Assembly: GCA_024509875.1 (NCBI GenBank)
Contig: JAMPIV010012247.1
Span: 1 to 64,000, forward strand
DNA from: Oreohelix idahoensis
Taxonomy: Eukaryota > Mollusca > Gastropoda > Stylommatophora > Oreohelicidae
Length of the DNA stretch: 64,000 nt
Direction: 5' to 3'
Numbering within the stretch: the stretch's first letter is position 1; each line of letters starts with the position of its first letter. The notes below the pieces were generated by a model. It searched no databases and had not been told where the DNA came from. It saw only the letters and a program-made list of their open reading frames with translations. The position numbers and the translations under genes were made by a program. This document shows, in pieces, positions 54,285 through 64,000 of the stretch.

Positions 54285-55619
54285 GTGGTGAACCAGATTC
54301 CTGGGGTTATGATAACCAGACCATCCCTGACGCCACATACGACACGCATGAACACCAGTGTACAAGTTACAACGGGGCAGTCGATGTCAGCTTGACCTGT
54401 ATTACCGATCGGATGCTGTATCTAGGTCAGCGCTTGTTGACAGTTTTTCGCTGTACAGATGGTATTACACAGGACATTTGTATCAAGTGTAGAAAATATC
54501 TGGTGCAGTACTGTTGACATTTCTCATCGTACAGAAGAGAGAAGTGATTATTGATCCTGTACAGAAGAATCACAGTGTTGTTGAACATAAAGTGCATATT
54601 TCATCGTTGGATCTTCATATGCTCCAAAAAAAAATTGAACATTGTAATAGTGTAGAAAATAAATCTATTATTTAATTGTTCATTAAAAGTGGCAAGTTAT
54701 TGTTACAACACTATACCAGCATCACATTCTATCCACAATACATTCTATTAAGTATATATATATGTATGCAGTTATGCTATTAAGGTTTACATGTATTTAT
54801 GTTTATATGTTATTTGTTGTGTGTTAAGTTAGTTTGTATTCTGCGGGCCTGGATGGGAGGTGACTAGAACAGGAAATACCAAGTGACATTGGTCTTGCTC
54901 TAGCGTTCTATAGGGAGCAAATTTCTTAATTGAAATTTGCATGCAACATTGTTTGCAAATATTTGTTAGTTGTGAAGACTGTATTCTTGTTGTTTTTGTA
55001 ATATTTCTATGTTCTTTAGTTTTGTTTGATTTGTTTGTATAATTGTAGGTCTCATCTTTCCTTTCATTTCAGTTCTTTACACCCTTATGTTTATACACTG
55101 TGGCGTTATTTGTCTTGTTGATTTCATTGCGGTTATCATCACAGATTCTGTGATCATTTTTTTTTTATTTTTTCTATTTTGATTTAATTTGATTCCTGCA
55201 ATTGTTTTCATATTGTCTTTTCTTGTTGGTCCTTGTTAATGTCTTTGGTTGACAAATAATATATAAGGTATATTTGAATATATTTATATTATAGTACAGA
55301 CCAGTACTTATGATCATTGATTACACTAAGAAAGTGTACAAGACCTTTGTAAGGTTTGTCTCCCACAGTGATTGGGATAGAAAATATTATTTTCCACAGG
55401 TACTCAAGTGATCATTGATTACATTAAAGAAGTATACAAGACCTTTGTAAGGCTTGTCTCCCACAGTGTTTGGGATATACAGATATTGTTTTCCACAGGT
55501 ACTCAAGTAACCATACAAGTTTTTCACTAAGACTAAGTCTATAGTATAGACTTGTCTCCCATGAAAGTGAAATAAGGTAATTTATTTACTTTTTCAGGTT
55601 TCTGATTTAATAAGACAGG
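54285..55619 (+). other. 5' leader of element D
   Basis: Noncoding. Contains a direct duplication of about 100 bp at 55309-55408 and 55409-55508 (shared phrases GATCATTGATTACA, CAAGACCTTTGTAAGG, TTCCACAGGTACTCAAGT). No gene. Confidence 0.65.
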
Positions 55620-56168
55620 ATGTCTACCTTAGATTACTTTATTACACAAGGGAAATCCCTTGATAAGACTGGTAAAGACTTAGAAGAATGGGCTGTTGCT
55701 CAATATGACAAAGCATTAGCTGCAGAAGAGAAAAAAGCTGCTGCTGCTGCTGAAGAGAGAAAATCTGCTGCAGAGGAGAGAAAAGCTGCTGCTGAAGAGA
55801 AAAAAGCTGCTGCAGAAGAGAGAAAAACTCTGGCTGAAGAGAAAAGATTAGAAAGAGAAGCTGCTGCTGAAGAGAAAAAAGCTGCTGCAGAAGAGAGAAA
55901 AGCTGCTGCTGCTGCAGAAGAGAGAAAAGCTCTGGCTGAAGAGAAAAGATTAGAAAGAGAAGCTGATGCTGCTGCTGAACAAAAGAAATTGCAGATGCAG
56001 GTGGAGGAAAGGAGATTTGTGGCAGAACAGAACAAATTAGAAGCTGCTGCTGCTGCAGAACAGAAAAAATTGGAAGCTGCTGCTGCTGCTGAACAAAAAA
56101 AAATTAGATAGAGAAGCTGAAGAGAGAAAAGCAATAAGAGAACATGAATTTGAGTTAGAGAAATTAAG
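55620..56168 (+). pseudogene. N-terminal coiled coil of Gag, element D
   Basis: Starts MSTLDYFITQGKSL, matching A and E (M.(S/T)LEYF...AK). An alanine/glutamate/lysine coiled coil of repeated AAEERKA and EEKKAAA units follows. The frame is lost in a run of nine A at about 56095-56103. With one A fewer it would run straight into the 56170 frame, so a sequencing error or recent slip is likely. Confidence 0.85.
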
Positions 56169-56169
56169 A

Positions 56170-58839
56170 TTGACAAGTATGACTAATGTTAATCAGGCAT
56201 CTGGTGGTAATGGTAAACCCTTTAATTATAAGGTCACGGTGCCAGCGTTCAACTCTGCCAGTGATGATATAACATTTTGGCTTTCTAGATTTGAACGTGC
56301 TTGTCGAGCTCATAATGTTGACAAATCACAGTATGTGAATCAGTTGTCTGAAAATCTAAAAGGGGAGGCTCTGACTAAGTTATGTTTGGTTGAAGAGGCC
56401 GACAAGGATAATTATGATGCTATTAGGGCAGCTTTGATAAAGAGATATCAGCTGTCAGAAGAAGGTTATCGTCTTTTGTTTAAAACAATGAGACCTGAGG
56501 TAGGTGTAGAATTCTCAGATTTTATTTCAAAAGCACGACTTACACTCTCACGATGGATTGAATTATCCAAAATAGAGAAAATATTTGATGGTCTTACGGA
56601 TTTATTGCTAAGAGACAAGGTCATGTCTTCGGTAAATAAACCATTCCTAGAGTTTTTACATGAGCGTAAACCTAGTACATTAAAGCAAATGGAAGAATAT
56701 TGTGACCAGTATGCCACGGCACACCCTGACATGATTCTTAGTAACACTAACATTAAAGAGGGTATGCCAGTTGCTTCAGCAACAGAATATAATCATAATT
56801 ACTCACACAAATTCCAAGGAGCTCAAAATGAATTTGATAAAAAGGTTAATTGGAATAAGTATCAAAACCAAGGTAACCACTCAAATCAGGGTTCTTCTTC
56901 GAAGAACTGGAATCGGGCTGACAGTCCTCGATACGCGAGGGGTGCCCATAATTATAGAAATTTCCGAAAAGGGAGTAACCATAGGAACTACCCAAGTTCT
57001 TCATGGAAACAACAAAACCAACATTACAGGGATACTCATTATAATGAGCATGATGATTATGATCATGAATATTGTGATTCAAACCCAAATAGGGGTTATA
57101 ACAGAGGGAATAATAATTACAGAGGCAACAATAACCGAGGTAGATCACAACACAAAAGACATGGTAAATCTCATTACCAGGCTAACTCTGCACAACAAGA
57201 GTTTCACGAAGCCGGTAATCAAACCAATGATAAGAAAGACTCTAATAGTGTGGGATGTTCTGCTTTCGATTTTGACAGAGCATTTCAGTGTTCCCAATGC
57301 AAAACATTATTCGAGCCAACCACAGTTTCGACTTTAAGCTGTGGTCATCCTCTTCCTGCTCTTCCTGCGTCAGTCGCGCATGATGGAAGAGGTGCTCTTG
57401 TCTTGAATAGAGGTCTAGTAGATGGTACTCCGGTCTCAATTCTTTTTGATTCCGGGTGCACAACCATTGGAGTGAGGCAGTCACTTATAGATCCTTCTCG
57501 AGCCACTGGCAAGATAATCAAATGCATAACATTTGGTGGCACATTGGAGAAGTACTCCACTGCCATTATCAACATCTCTACTCCCTTCTTTACAGGAGAT
57601 GTGCACGCATGTCTGCTGCCGAATCCGATCGCTGATCTTATCGTCGGTCGCATTCATGGTGCAAAAGAATGCACTCCGCAACAAATTGCCGAGTGGGAAA
57701 GTGATAATATGCATACTGCAAATGCTGTAGTCACTAGAGCTCAAGCTCTAAACATGCCGCAATCTTCGCCTTCTGTAGATAATGATGACCAGAACCAAGG
57801 TGATCTCTTGAAGATTTCGCATGTTTCCTTTATAAAACAGCAGGAAGATGATCCTACTCTAAAGAAATTCTTTACTCTGGCAACAAAAGGTGATCCGAAT
57901 AAGGATACAAATCGTAAATCTTGGATTACGATGAGGAATGGCGTACTTGTACGTATGGTACAAGACTCCGCTAAATCCATTCATTCTCAAATTCTTGTGC
58001 CCAAAAATATGAGAGTTAAAATCTTACAGCACGCTCATGATTCTCAGTGTGCTGGACATATGGGTTTTTCCCGTACTAAATCTAGAGTTCTTGCATCTTT
58101 CTTTTGGCCTGCTGTGAATAAGGACATACGAATCTATTGTCGATCTTGTAAAGTATGTCAAGAGGTTAAATCCAGAGGTCCACGCCATGCTGCACCTATT
58201 CAGGCTGCAGACATTCCCATTCGACCATTTCAAAAAATGGCGATAGACATCATTGGTCCATTTAAGATAAAGTCTGCTAGAGGACACCAATTTATTTTGA
58301 CGTGTGTGGATATGTGCACACGTTGGCCAGAGGCTGTTCCTCTAAAGAGCATAATTACTGCTGATATTGCAGATGCTCTTTGGTTAATATTTTCTCGTCT
58401 GGGATTTCCAGCAGAAATATTATCGGACCATGGTAGCCAACTTATATCGGATACCATGTCTCAAGTGATGTCGACTCTAAAGATAGAGAGATCTCTGAGT
58501 AGTATTTATCATCCTATGTCCAATGGGATGGTGGAACGTCTGAATAGAACTCTGAAAAACCTACTAGGTAAGATAACTGAGGATCATCCTCAGGATTGGG
58601 ACAGGGTTTTACCCGCGGCTCTCTTTGCATATAGAGAGGTCGCCAACGAACATACAGGATTTTCTCCTTTTGAACTTGTCTTCGGCGCGAAACTGCGAGG
58701 TCCTATGTCCTTACTTCATGATCTCATAACTGCTGATAATATTGTCGATGACACAAAATCCTCTTATGAATATGTCATTGCACTTAGACACAAGATTATT
58801 GAAGCATGCAAATCTGCCAAATGTACGCACCAGTCTTGA
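56170..58839 (+). CDS. Gag-protease-integrase polyprotein, element D
   Basis: 889 codons as listed, but the true start is at 55620 if the A-run is corrected. Residues 10-215 are capsid-like; 230-345 are N/G/R/Y-rich; C-X2-C-X13-C-G-H begins at residue 374. Retropepsin LFDSG has Asp at about 427 and ends IVGRI. The integrase has an HHCC domain from about 620 (HAHDSQCAGH, CRSCKVC) and a catalytic triad D693, D753, E789, giving the canonical D,D-35-E spacing. The tail is cut at residue 886 or so, where E begins; the last few codons are foreign. Integrase would insert element DNA; the catalytic residues look intact. Confidence 0.9.
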   Translation: MTSMTNVNQASGGNGKPFNYKVTVPAFNSASDDITFWLSRFERACRAHNVDKSQYVNQLSENLKGEALTKLCLVEEADKDNYDAIRAALIKRYQLSEEGYRLLFKTMRPEVGVEFSDFISKARLTLSRWIELSKIEKIFDGLTDLLLRDKVMSSVNKPFLEFLHERKPSTLKQMEEYCDQYATAHPDMILSNTNIKEGMPVASATEYNHNYSHKFQGAQNEFDKKVNWNKYQNQGNHSNQGSSSKNWNRADSPRYARGAHNYRNFRKGSNHRNYPSSSWKQQNQHYRDTHYNEHDDYDHEYCDSNPNRGYNRGNNNYRGNNNRGRSQHKRHGKSHYQANSAQQEFHEAGNQTNDKKDSNSVGCSAFDFDRAFQCSQCKTLFEPTTVSTLSCGHPLPALPASVAHDGRGALVLNRGLVDGTPVSILFDSGCTTIGVRQSLIDPSRATGKIIKCITFGGTLEKYSTAIINISTPFFTGDVHACLLPNPIADLIVGRIHGAKECTPQQIAEWESDNMHTANAVVTRAQALNMPQSSPSVDNDDQNQGDLLKISHVSFIKQQEDDPTLKKFFTLATKGDPNKDTNRKSWITMRNGVLVRMVQDSAKSIHSQILVPKNMRVKILQHAHDSQCAGHMGFSRTKSRVLASFFWPAVNKDIRIYCRSCKVCQEVKSRGPRHAAPIQAADIPIRPFQKMAIDIIGPFKIKSARGHQFILTCVDMCTRWPEAVPLKSIITADIADALWLIFSRLGFPAEILSDHGSQLISDTMSQVMSTLKIERSLSSIYHPMSNGMVERLNRTLKNLLGKITEDHPQDWDRVLPAALFAYREVANEHTGFSPFELVFGAKLRGPMSLLHDLITADNIVDDTKSSYEYVIALRHKIIEACKSAKCTHQS

Positions 58840-59843
58840 TATAGTTATATTATTTGTGCGGTCGAATGATTCACGCACTGACGTGCACGAAGCAGTGAGT
58901 GTTGCTTTGGGACGCACGGGTAACCTAGTTGAGTAGTTTCTGACGTCATGATTTGAAGGGCAACATGGAACTTGTTTATGTCCATGATTGTTATATTATA
59001 TTTGTATTCAATGGCATGTTTATGGAAAGCCATTTATTCTAGTGATCTGTATTGGTCTTCAGGTCGAAACCAATAGCAGCAATGTCACGTAAGTTATCGC
59101 CCCACTTCTTATTTAAAGCTGTATTATAAGGCCGCTCTAATACTAGTCTAGCGGGAAGATGTTATTCCTAGAATGGATCTACAGAGTCGTTTGCCTTTAG
59201 GATTTGTATCGTAGAAGAAGGATTCCTACGAGTGGAAGAAGTTATTGATTACCTTATGCACATGTTTTAATATGCTGTTACAACAATGCCAGAAGCGTGG
59301 CATAGAATGGGAGAGGTTAGCCAACTGGAATCTCTAACCTGTTCGTATTATCGTGTATGACTTTGTTTGAAACTATATGCTATCTAACGTTATGTTTTGG
59401 AGAACGTATGGGATTGTGAAGTATGATATGGAAGATTTTATCCTGGAGTATGAATACGTTACCATGATAGACGTCCTTGAGAGAAGGTCAACGGACTTGA
59501 ATGAGAAGAATATTATACGGTAACAGTTTGTGATCCTTAGTCACTTGAGTCAGAGGACTTTATGGTAGAGAATCTTCAGGAACTTTAAAAGTAATTACCA
59601 TTATGCTGATGTATGATCTTTGCGCCTGTGACGATGTTAGTCTTGTCCACTCCGTCTGTGTCATGTTGAATAAAATCGATGTACAGTCATCACCGACTTA
59701 TGTACTGCCAGTACTTGCCCAGTTCACTACTTGTTGAAGTTCGTTGGAAGAATATTGTTGACATTCGTTCATTTTAACCATTCGCGTTTGAAGCTACCTC
59801 TTCACCAGTATAAACTGTACTCAACCATAAAACGAACTCAACA
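58837..59843 (+). repeat. Putative 5' LTR of element E
   Basis: Starts TGATATAG where D's integrase similarity stops and ends CTCAACA, then GTAAT and TGGTGCTCCAGTG as candidate primer site. TG...CA ends and the length of 1,007 bp fit the family. Not confirmed by a partner LTR. Confidence 0.6.
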
Positions 59844-60873
59844 GTAATTGGTGCTCCAGTGTGTTTATGAAATCTAGAATTTCACAGGAAACGTACCCTA
59901 TACAAGTATCAGCAATGGAAGATCTGAACTTTCAAGGCGACAACATCTTAGGATCATCTGAAGATCTGAACTTTCAAGGCGACAACATCTTGGGATCATC
60001 TCTTAGTCACTATTACGTGCGAGCTGTGGTCTAATACTCAGAACGAAGTATTTTATCCTCAAACGTACATACACGGAGACGAGGCACATTGATTTTTTAC
60101 CTGCACGCGAGTTAAGTATAACGTGTTCTCCTTATACGCTTTATTACTTTTAGCTGTGCCTTCCGTGATATGTCCATATCTATATTTTACATGTTACATG
60201 TTATATGTGTTGTATTCTTCGTGGGAGGTAGGGAGGTTGATCTGACGAACGAGATCCATCTCGAAGCCAATTCGGGCTCTTCGTCAGACGTTCTGTAGGG
60301 CTCAACTTGTAAGTTTCAATTGAGCGATAGTTCCGGTACAAGGCTAGAAACCTTGCCGAAGTTCCGATCGCTAGTTGCTTCTTATAATATTATCTATTTA
60401 GCTGTTTCGTCACGTTTAATTGTTGTTTTTGGTATTTATTTTACTCGTACCTTAGTTTTATGATGAATTTTGTTTGTATTTTGCGTCCATCTCACCTTTC
60501 CTGTCGTTCAGTTTTTTACAAAACCTATGTTTTTACACTGTGTTGTCTATTGTCTTGTTGATTATTTGATCGCAGTTATCATCGTAACTCTTTACGACAT
60601 TCTATTTTTAGTTTCACATTTTTATTTTTATTGGATTTCTGCGACTGTTTTCTATCGTCTTTGATTATCGTGTCTTGTCGGTATTGTTTCTATTGTTTGT
60701 CACGTTATTACTTTCATGACATTTGCTTTCATGACATTTGATTACATAAATTTATTGATTAATAACATATTTAATAATTATATGATAACATTATACCGTT
60801 CTAAGGACAGGAACGAAGACCACTAGTTGTAGTAACACTTTTAAATAGTATTATTACATAATAATATTGAATA
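59844..60873 (+). other. 5' leader of element E with primer site and structured RNA
   Basis: Contains a 41-bp tandem duplication (59919-60003) built on CTTTCAAGGCGACAACATCT and the two stem-loops described next. No coding sequence. Confidence 0.7.
60241..60372 (+). ncRNA. Pair of conserved stem-loops in the leader of E
   Basis: Hairpin 1 pairs TCTGACGAA (60241-60249) with TTCGTCAGA (60280-60288). Hairpin 2 pairs AGCGAT (60323-60328) with ATCGCT (60367-60372), plus CAAGG (60339-60343) with CCTTG (60351-60355). Same structures as 4601-4732, with a compensatory A-T to G-C change in hairpin 1. Confidence 0.6.
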
Positions 60874-61386
60874 ATGGCTACCTTAGACTATTTTATTAAG
60901 CAAGCTAAGGCGCTTAATATACCTCAGGAAGAGATTAGATCATTTGCTATGACAGAATATAAAGAATCTCAAAGGTTGGAATCTCAAAGATTGGATGCTG
61001 AAAAGTTACGTTTGGAAAATTTGAAATTTGAGGCAGATCAAAAACGGATTGAGGCTGAGGAAGAGGAGAAGAAGATGAAATTTGAGGCAGATCAAAAACG
61101 GATTGATGCTGAGGAGGATGAAAAGAAGAGGAAATTTATAGCTGAGGAAGAGGAGAAAAAAAATGAGATTATAGCTGAATTAGTGAGATTGGCCGCTGAA
61201 TTAGAAGATAAACGATTTCAGCGAGAGGCAGAACAGAAGCAAAGGGAGGCTGAAGAAAGACTTAAGATTGAGATGGAAAATAAACAAAAAGAAATGGAAG
61301 AGAGGAGATTAATAGCTGAACAAAATGTAAAACGACTTCAGCTTGAGATGGAAGAGAATGAAAAAAAAAACGACAGCATGAACTGA
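60874..61386 (+). pseudogene. N-terminal coiled coil of Gag, element E
   Basis: Starts MATLDYFIKQAKALN; charged coiled coil to the end. The frame is lost in a run of ten A at 61361-61370, after which the matching protein continues one base out of phase. Confidence 0.85.
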
Positions 61387-61948
61387 AATTAGCAGAGTCA
61401 GAATATGAGAGAATTAGGTTTACTCAGGAATCTAATTCTCAGAGAACTTTTGAAAGCCAAACTCCATCCAGACATGATATTTTAAGGAAATTCACCTTAA
61501 ATTACCAAAATTTAATCCCCCGTCTGATGACGTGATATTCTTCCTAGATAGGTTTGAGGCCACTTGTGGATCTTATAACGTGGATAAAGCGCTATACTGT
61601 ACATATTTATCCAGATTACTTACAGGGGATGCATTAGCAGTTTATCATACCACCAGCATTGGTGAGAAAAATGACTATAATGCTCTTAGAGCGGCACTTC
61701 TGCAAAAATTCCAAATGACAGAAGACGAATATCGTTTAAGATTTCATACATTACTACCCCAATCTAGCAGAAATTTCAATGATTTTCTGTCACAAATACG
61801 ACTAACACTAGAAAGATGGATTGAATTATCCAAAATTGAAAAGTCATATGAAGGTCTCTTCGATTTACTGATGCGCGATAAGGTACTTTCGTCTGTAAAT
61901 CCTACATTTCTCGCATTTTTTTACACGAAAGGAAACCTTTATCAATGA
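61387..61948 (+). pseudogene. Capsid part of Gag, element E
   Basis: After a second shift near 61475 the frame encodes DRFEATCGSYNVDKALY, LSRLLTGDALAVYH, LQKFQMTEDEYRLRF and RWIELSKIEKSYEGL. It shifts again in seven T at 61914-61922. Confidence 0.85.
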
Positions 61949-62937
61949 AAAATTTAGAAGAACATGCAAAAAATTTTTGCACTGCTCACCCAACCATGGA
62001 TCTAAGTAATGCACAGATTAAGAATGAATTGCCTGTTGCTTTTGCAGCACAACAAAACAATTTTTCACGCAATCGTTCTTTTAGTGCTGATAGGTATGTC
62101 AATAAGGGAAATAATTACAATTTTAACAATGATAACTTTTACAAAGGGAAGCAATTTCAACAATCTGCTCCATTTAATGTTTCTTGGAACCAAACTCACA
62201 GATCGCAAGATTTTGGTAACAATAATTTTAAAAATAATCAAGGACATTATAATAAACAAAACTGGAGATCAAAATCTCAGGGTCCGCAAAACAGACAAGG
62301 TTCTTGGAATAAAAATTTTAAAGAACAGCATAACTTTAATTATACAAACTATCGGACTCGTCCAAATTTTAACTCTAGCAGAAACGACAATTTTGGCAAT
62401 TTTAATGACAATAATCAAAATCGATCGCGTCGCAGAGATAGATCGTCAAGTAATACGGTTAGACATTCTAATGTCTCTTTAATTGATACACAGGCTAACA
62501 TTGAACAGGGTAAAGTAGCTGAAACTCACAATGCTATGTCTTGTTCTCTTGATTGTACCCAGGTGAAAGACTGTCCAGAATGCTCGACTCTTTTCCAGCC
62601 TAAGGCGATCACGACGCTGCGTTGCGGACATACCTTGCCTAGTCTACCTGCAGTCTGTACGGCCACTCCTGCGTCAGTACACCAGGGACAGGGCTCTCTT
62701 AAGTTTAACAGAGGATTTGTTAACAATATTTCATGCTCTCTTTTATTCGACTCAGGTTGTACCACTGTGGGCGTCCGGACTTCGCTGATCGACCCTAGTT
62801 GTGCGACGGGCAGGGTTGTGAAATGTGTGACGTTTGGCGGAACTGTGGAAACATTTCCCACAGCCATTATAACACTTCATACACCATTTTTTTTCAGGAC
62901 AGATCCAGGCTTGTCTTCTTCCAAATCCAATTTGTGA
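61945..62937 (+). pseudogene. Gag C-terminus and protease, element E
   Basis: N/F/R-rich basic region, then CPECSTLF...LRCGH (C-X2-C-X13-C-G-H), then retropepsin LFDSGCTTVGV. The frame is lost in eight T at 62877-62884, where A has seven. Confidence 0.87.
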
Positions 62938-64000
62938 TTTAATACTTGGTCGCATACATGGTATTAAAGAGTGTTCACCACAGCAAATTGCTGAATGGGA
63001 AGAGCGACATATTCAAACTGCAAATGCAGTAGTGACTAGAGCGCAAGCTACTAATATGTCGCATGATACACCTATTGAACCTACAGTTCATACCACTTGT
63101 GATGATGATGCTCCTATTTCACGGGAGTTGTTTGCAACATTGCAAAAGAATGATGATTCATTAAAAAATTTTTTTCAGTATGTTAACAAAAAGAATACAA
63201 GCAACAAACTTGCAAAATCTAGACATGACTTTATACTTAAAAATGGGATTTTGGTTAGAGTAATACGGGAAAAGGATTCATCCTTATGTTCTCAGATTCT
63301 AGTCCCATCCTGTATGAGATCTCGTATTTTACGACATGCGCATGACTCGCAATGTGCGGGCCATATGGGTTTTTCGCGTACCAAATCCAGAGTGCTTTCG
63401 GCATTCTACTGGCCAGGCGTCCATAGGGACATCACTCTCTATTGTCGGTCCTGTTTGATATGTCAGGAAGTTAAGGTACGGGGTCCATTTCATGCGGCTC
63501 CTATTCAAGCTGCGGACATCCCGATTAGACCATTTGATAAAATGGCCATTGACATTATTGGTCCGATACTTCCATCTGCTAGAGGGCATACTCATATCCT
63601 TACGTGCATTGATATGTGCACTCGTTGGCCTGAGGCCATCCCTCTCAAGAACACTTCATCTGCCAGTGTAGCAGAGGCATTGATGTTAATCTTCTCACGC
63701 ATTGGTTTTCCACGGAAAATCTTGTCGGATCATGGGGTTCAGTTCATTTCTGAATCCATGTCTCAAGTTATGAAGACATTAGGTATAGACAGATCTCTTA
63801 GTTCTATTTATCATCCGATGTCAAATGGGTTAATTGAGCGTCTCAATAGGACACTCAAGCAGTTGTTGGGTAAGATGACTCAAGACCATCCCCAAGACTG
63901 GGATCGGGTCCTACCCGCTTGTCTCTTTGCGTATCGCGAGGTACAAAATCAAGCAACGGGGTTTTCTCCATTCCAGCTTGTTTTTGGCATGCAACCACGC
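62885..64000 (+). CDS. Protease end and integrase, element E (cut by window end)
   Basis: Open from the T-run onward in the frame CLLPNPICDLILGRIHG. Integrase HHCC (HAHDSQCAGHMGF, CRSCLICQE) and catalytic triad at D 63551-63553, D 63728-63730, E 63836-63838, again D,D-35-E. The last residues seen are FSPFQLVFGMQPR, and it continues beyond 64000. Confidence 0.88.

Larger units (their letters stand above)
53251..58836 (+). mobile_element. LTR retrotransposon D (Gmr1-like), truncated
   Basis: Leader, coiled coil, Gag, protease and integrase are present in that order. The element stops in the integrase tail at the start of E's putative LTR, and no RT is seen. Integrase straight after protease shows the Gmr1-like pol order. 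RT, RNase H and 3' LTR would lie beyond E, outside the window. Confidence 0.8.
58837..64000 (+). mobile_element. LTR retrotransposon E (Gmr1-like), continues past window
   Basis: Putative LTR, leader, coiled coil, Gag, protease and integrase. The same family as A: the leaders align over about 230 bp (A 4597-4830, E 60230-60470) and the Gag N-terminus and zinc motif match. It appears to have inserted in D's integrase. Frameshifts lie mainly in homopolymers. Confidence 0.88.

Noticed and set aside
54215..54517. 100-codon frame at the start of D's leader
   Set aside because: Crosses the LTR/primer-site boundary and has no family match.
55700..56176. Serine/alanine-rich minus-strand frame
   Set aside because: Antisense of the alanine-rich coiled coil of element D.
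1..64000. CRISPR arrays, operons or bacterial-type signals
   Set aside because: None seen; the repeats are eukaryotic satellites and transposon termini.

Overview
This is eukaryotic, almost certainly metazoan, DNA: an AT-rich, intron-containing host locus buried in transposable elements. A canonical tRNA-Arg(TCT) gene and four recognisable exons of the translocon gene SEC62 sit among Ty3/Gypsy elements of the Gmr1 type (integrase before reverse transcriptase), RTE-like LINEs, a ZBED/Charlie-type hAT and tRNA-derived SINEs. That mix is typical of lophotrochozoan (for example mollusc) and some arthropod genomes; the species cannot be named from sequence alone.

Region 1 (1-26.7 kb) is a large inverted repeat centred at about 22,391 with a 22-base spacer. 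Each arm carries, from the centre outward, a promoter region, a short gene with a cyclin box, a 5'-truncated RTE fragment, several tandem-repeat blocks, 65-base repeats with a small palindrome, and a gene whose N-terminal half looks like the PC4/Sub1 transcription coactivator. The genes are compact, with TATA boxes and close AATAAA signals, which recalls a DNA-virus-like or other unclassified mobile element. All gene copies are broken. The left arm is split inside its PC4-like gene by retrotransposon B (737-18031, minus strand, 2.34-kb LTRs). B is itself split by retrotransposon A (3116-11305, plus strand, 1.1-kb LTRs, perfect GTCAG target duplication). A encodes a Gag-protease polyprotein ending in an RNA recognition motif (RRM).

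Region 2 (26.7-38.2 kb) holds AT-rich sequence with a telomere-like-motif tandem repeat, a SINE, a complete but decayed standard-order Gypsy element F (28903-33522, minus, 250-bp LTRs, GGAAA target duplication), a 731-bp non-autonomous retroposon and several LINE fragments.

Region 3 (38.2-64 kb) is the tRNA-Arg gene followed by the 5' half of SEC62 on the plus strand (exons at 38520, 42341, 50372 and 50957). The later exons were not found and probably lie beyond the window. Its introns contain nested insertions: RTE LINE-I (43067-49887) was hit by a hAT transposon (43495-46050, perfect 8-bp duplication) and by a second LINE (46496-49532, 13-bp duplication). Downstream are a SINE with a (GGTTT)n tail and two further Gmr1-like elements, D and E. 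E appears to have inserted into the end of D's integrase, and it runs off the window.

Readable order of events: RTE insertion into or next to the cyclin-box gene; inverted duplication; insertion of B into one arm; insertion of A into B. Target duplications support the LINE, SINE, hAT and most LTR boundaries. Open reading frames inside LTRs and simple repeats are not treated as genes.
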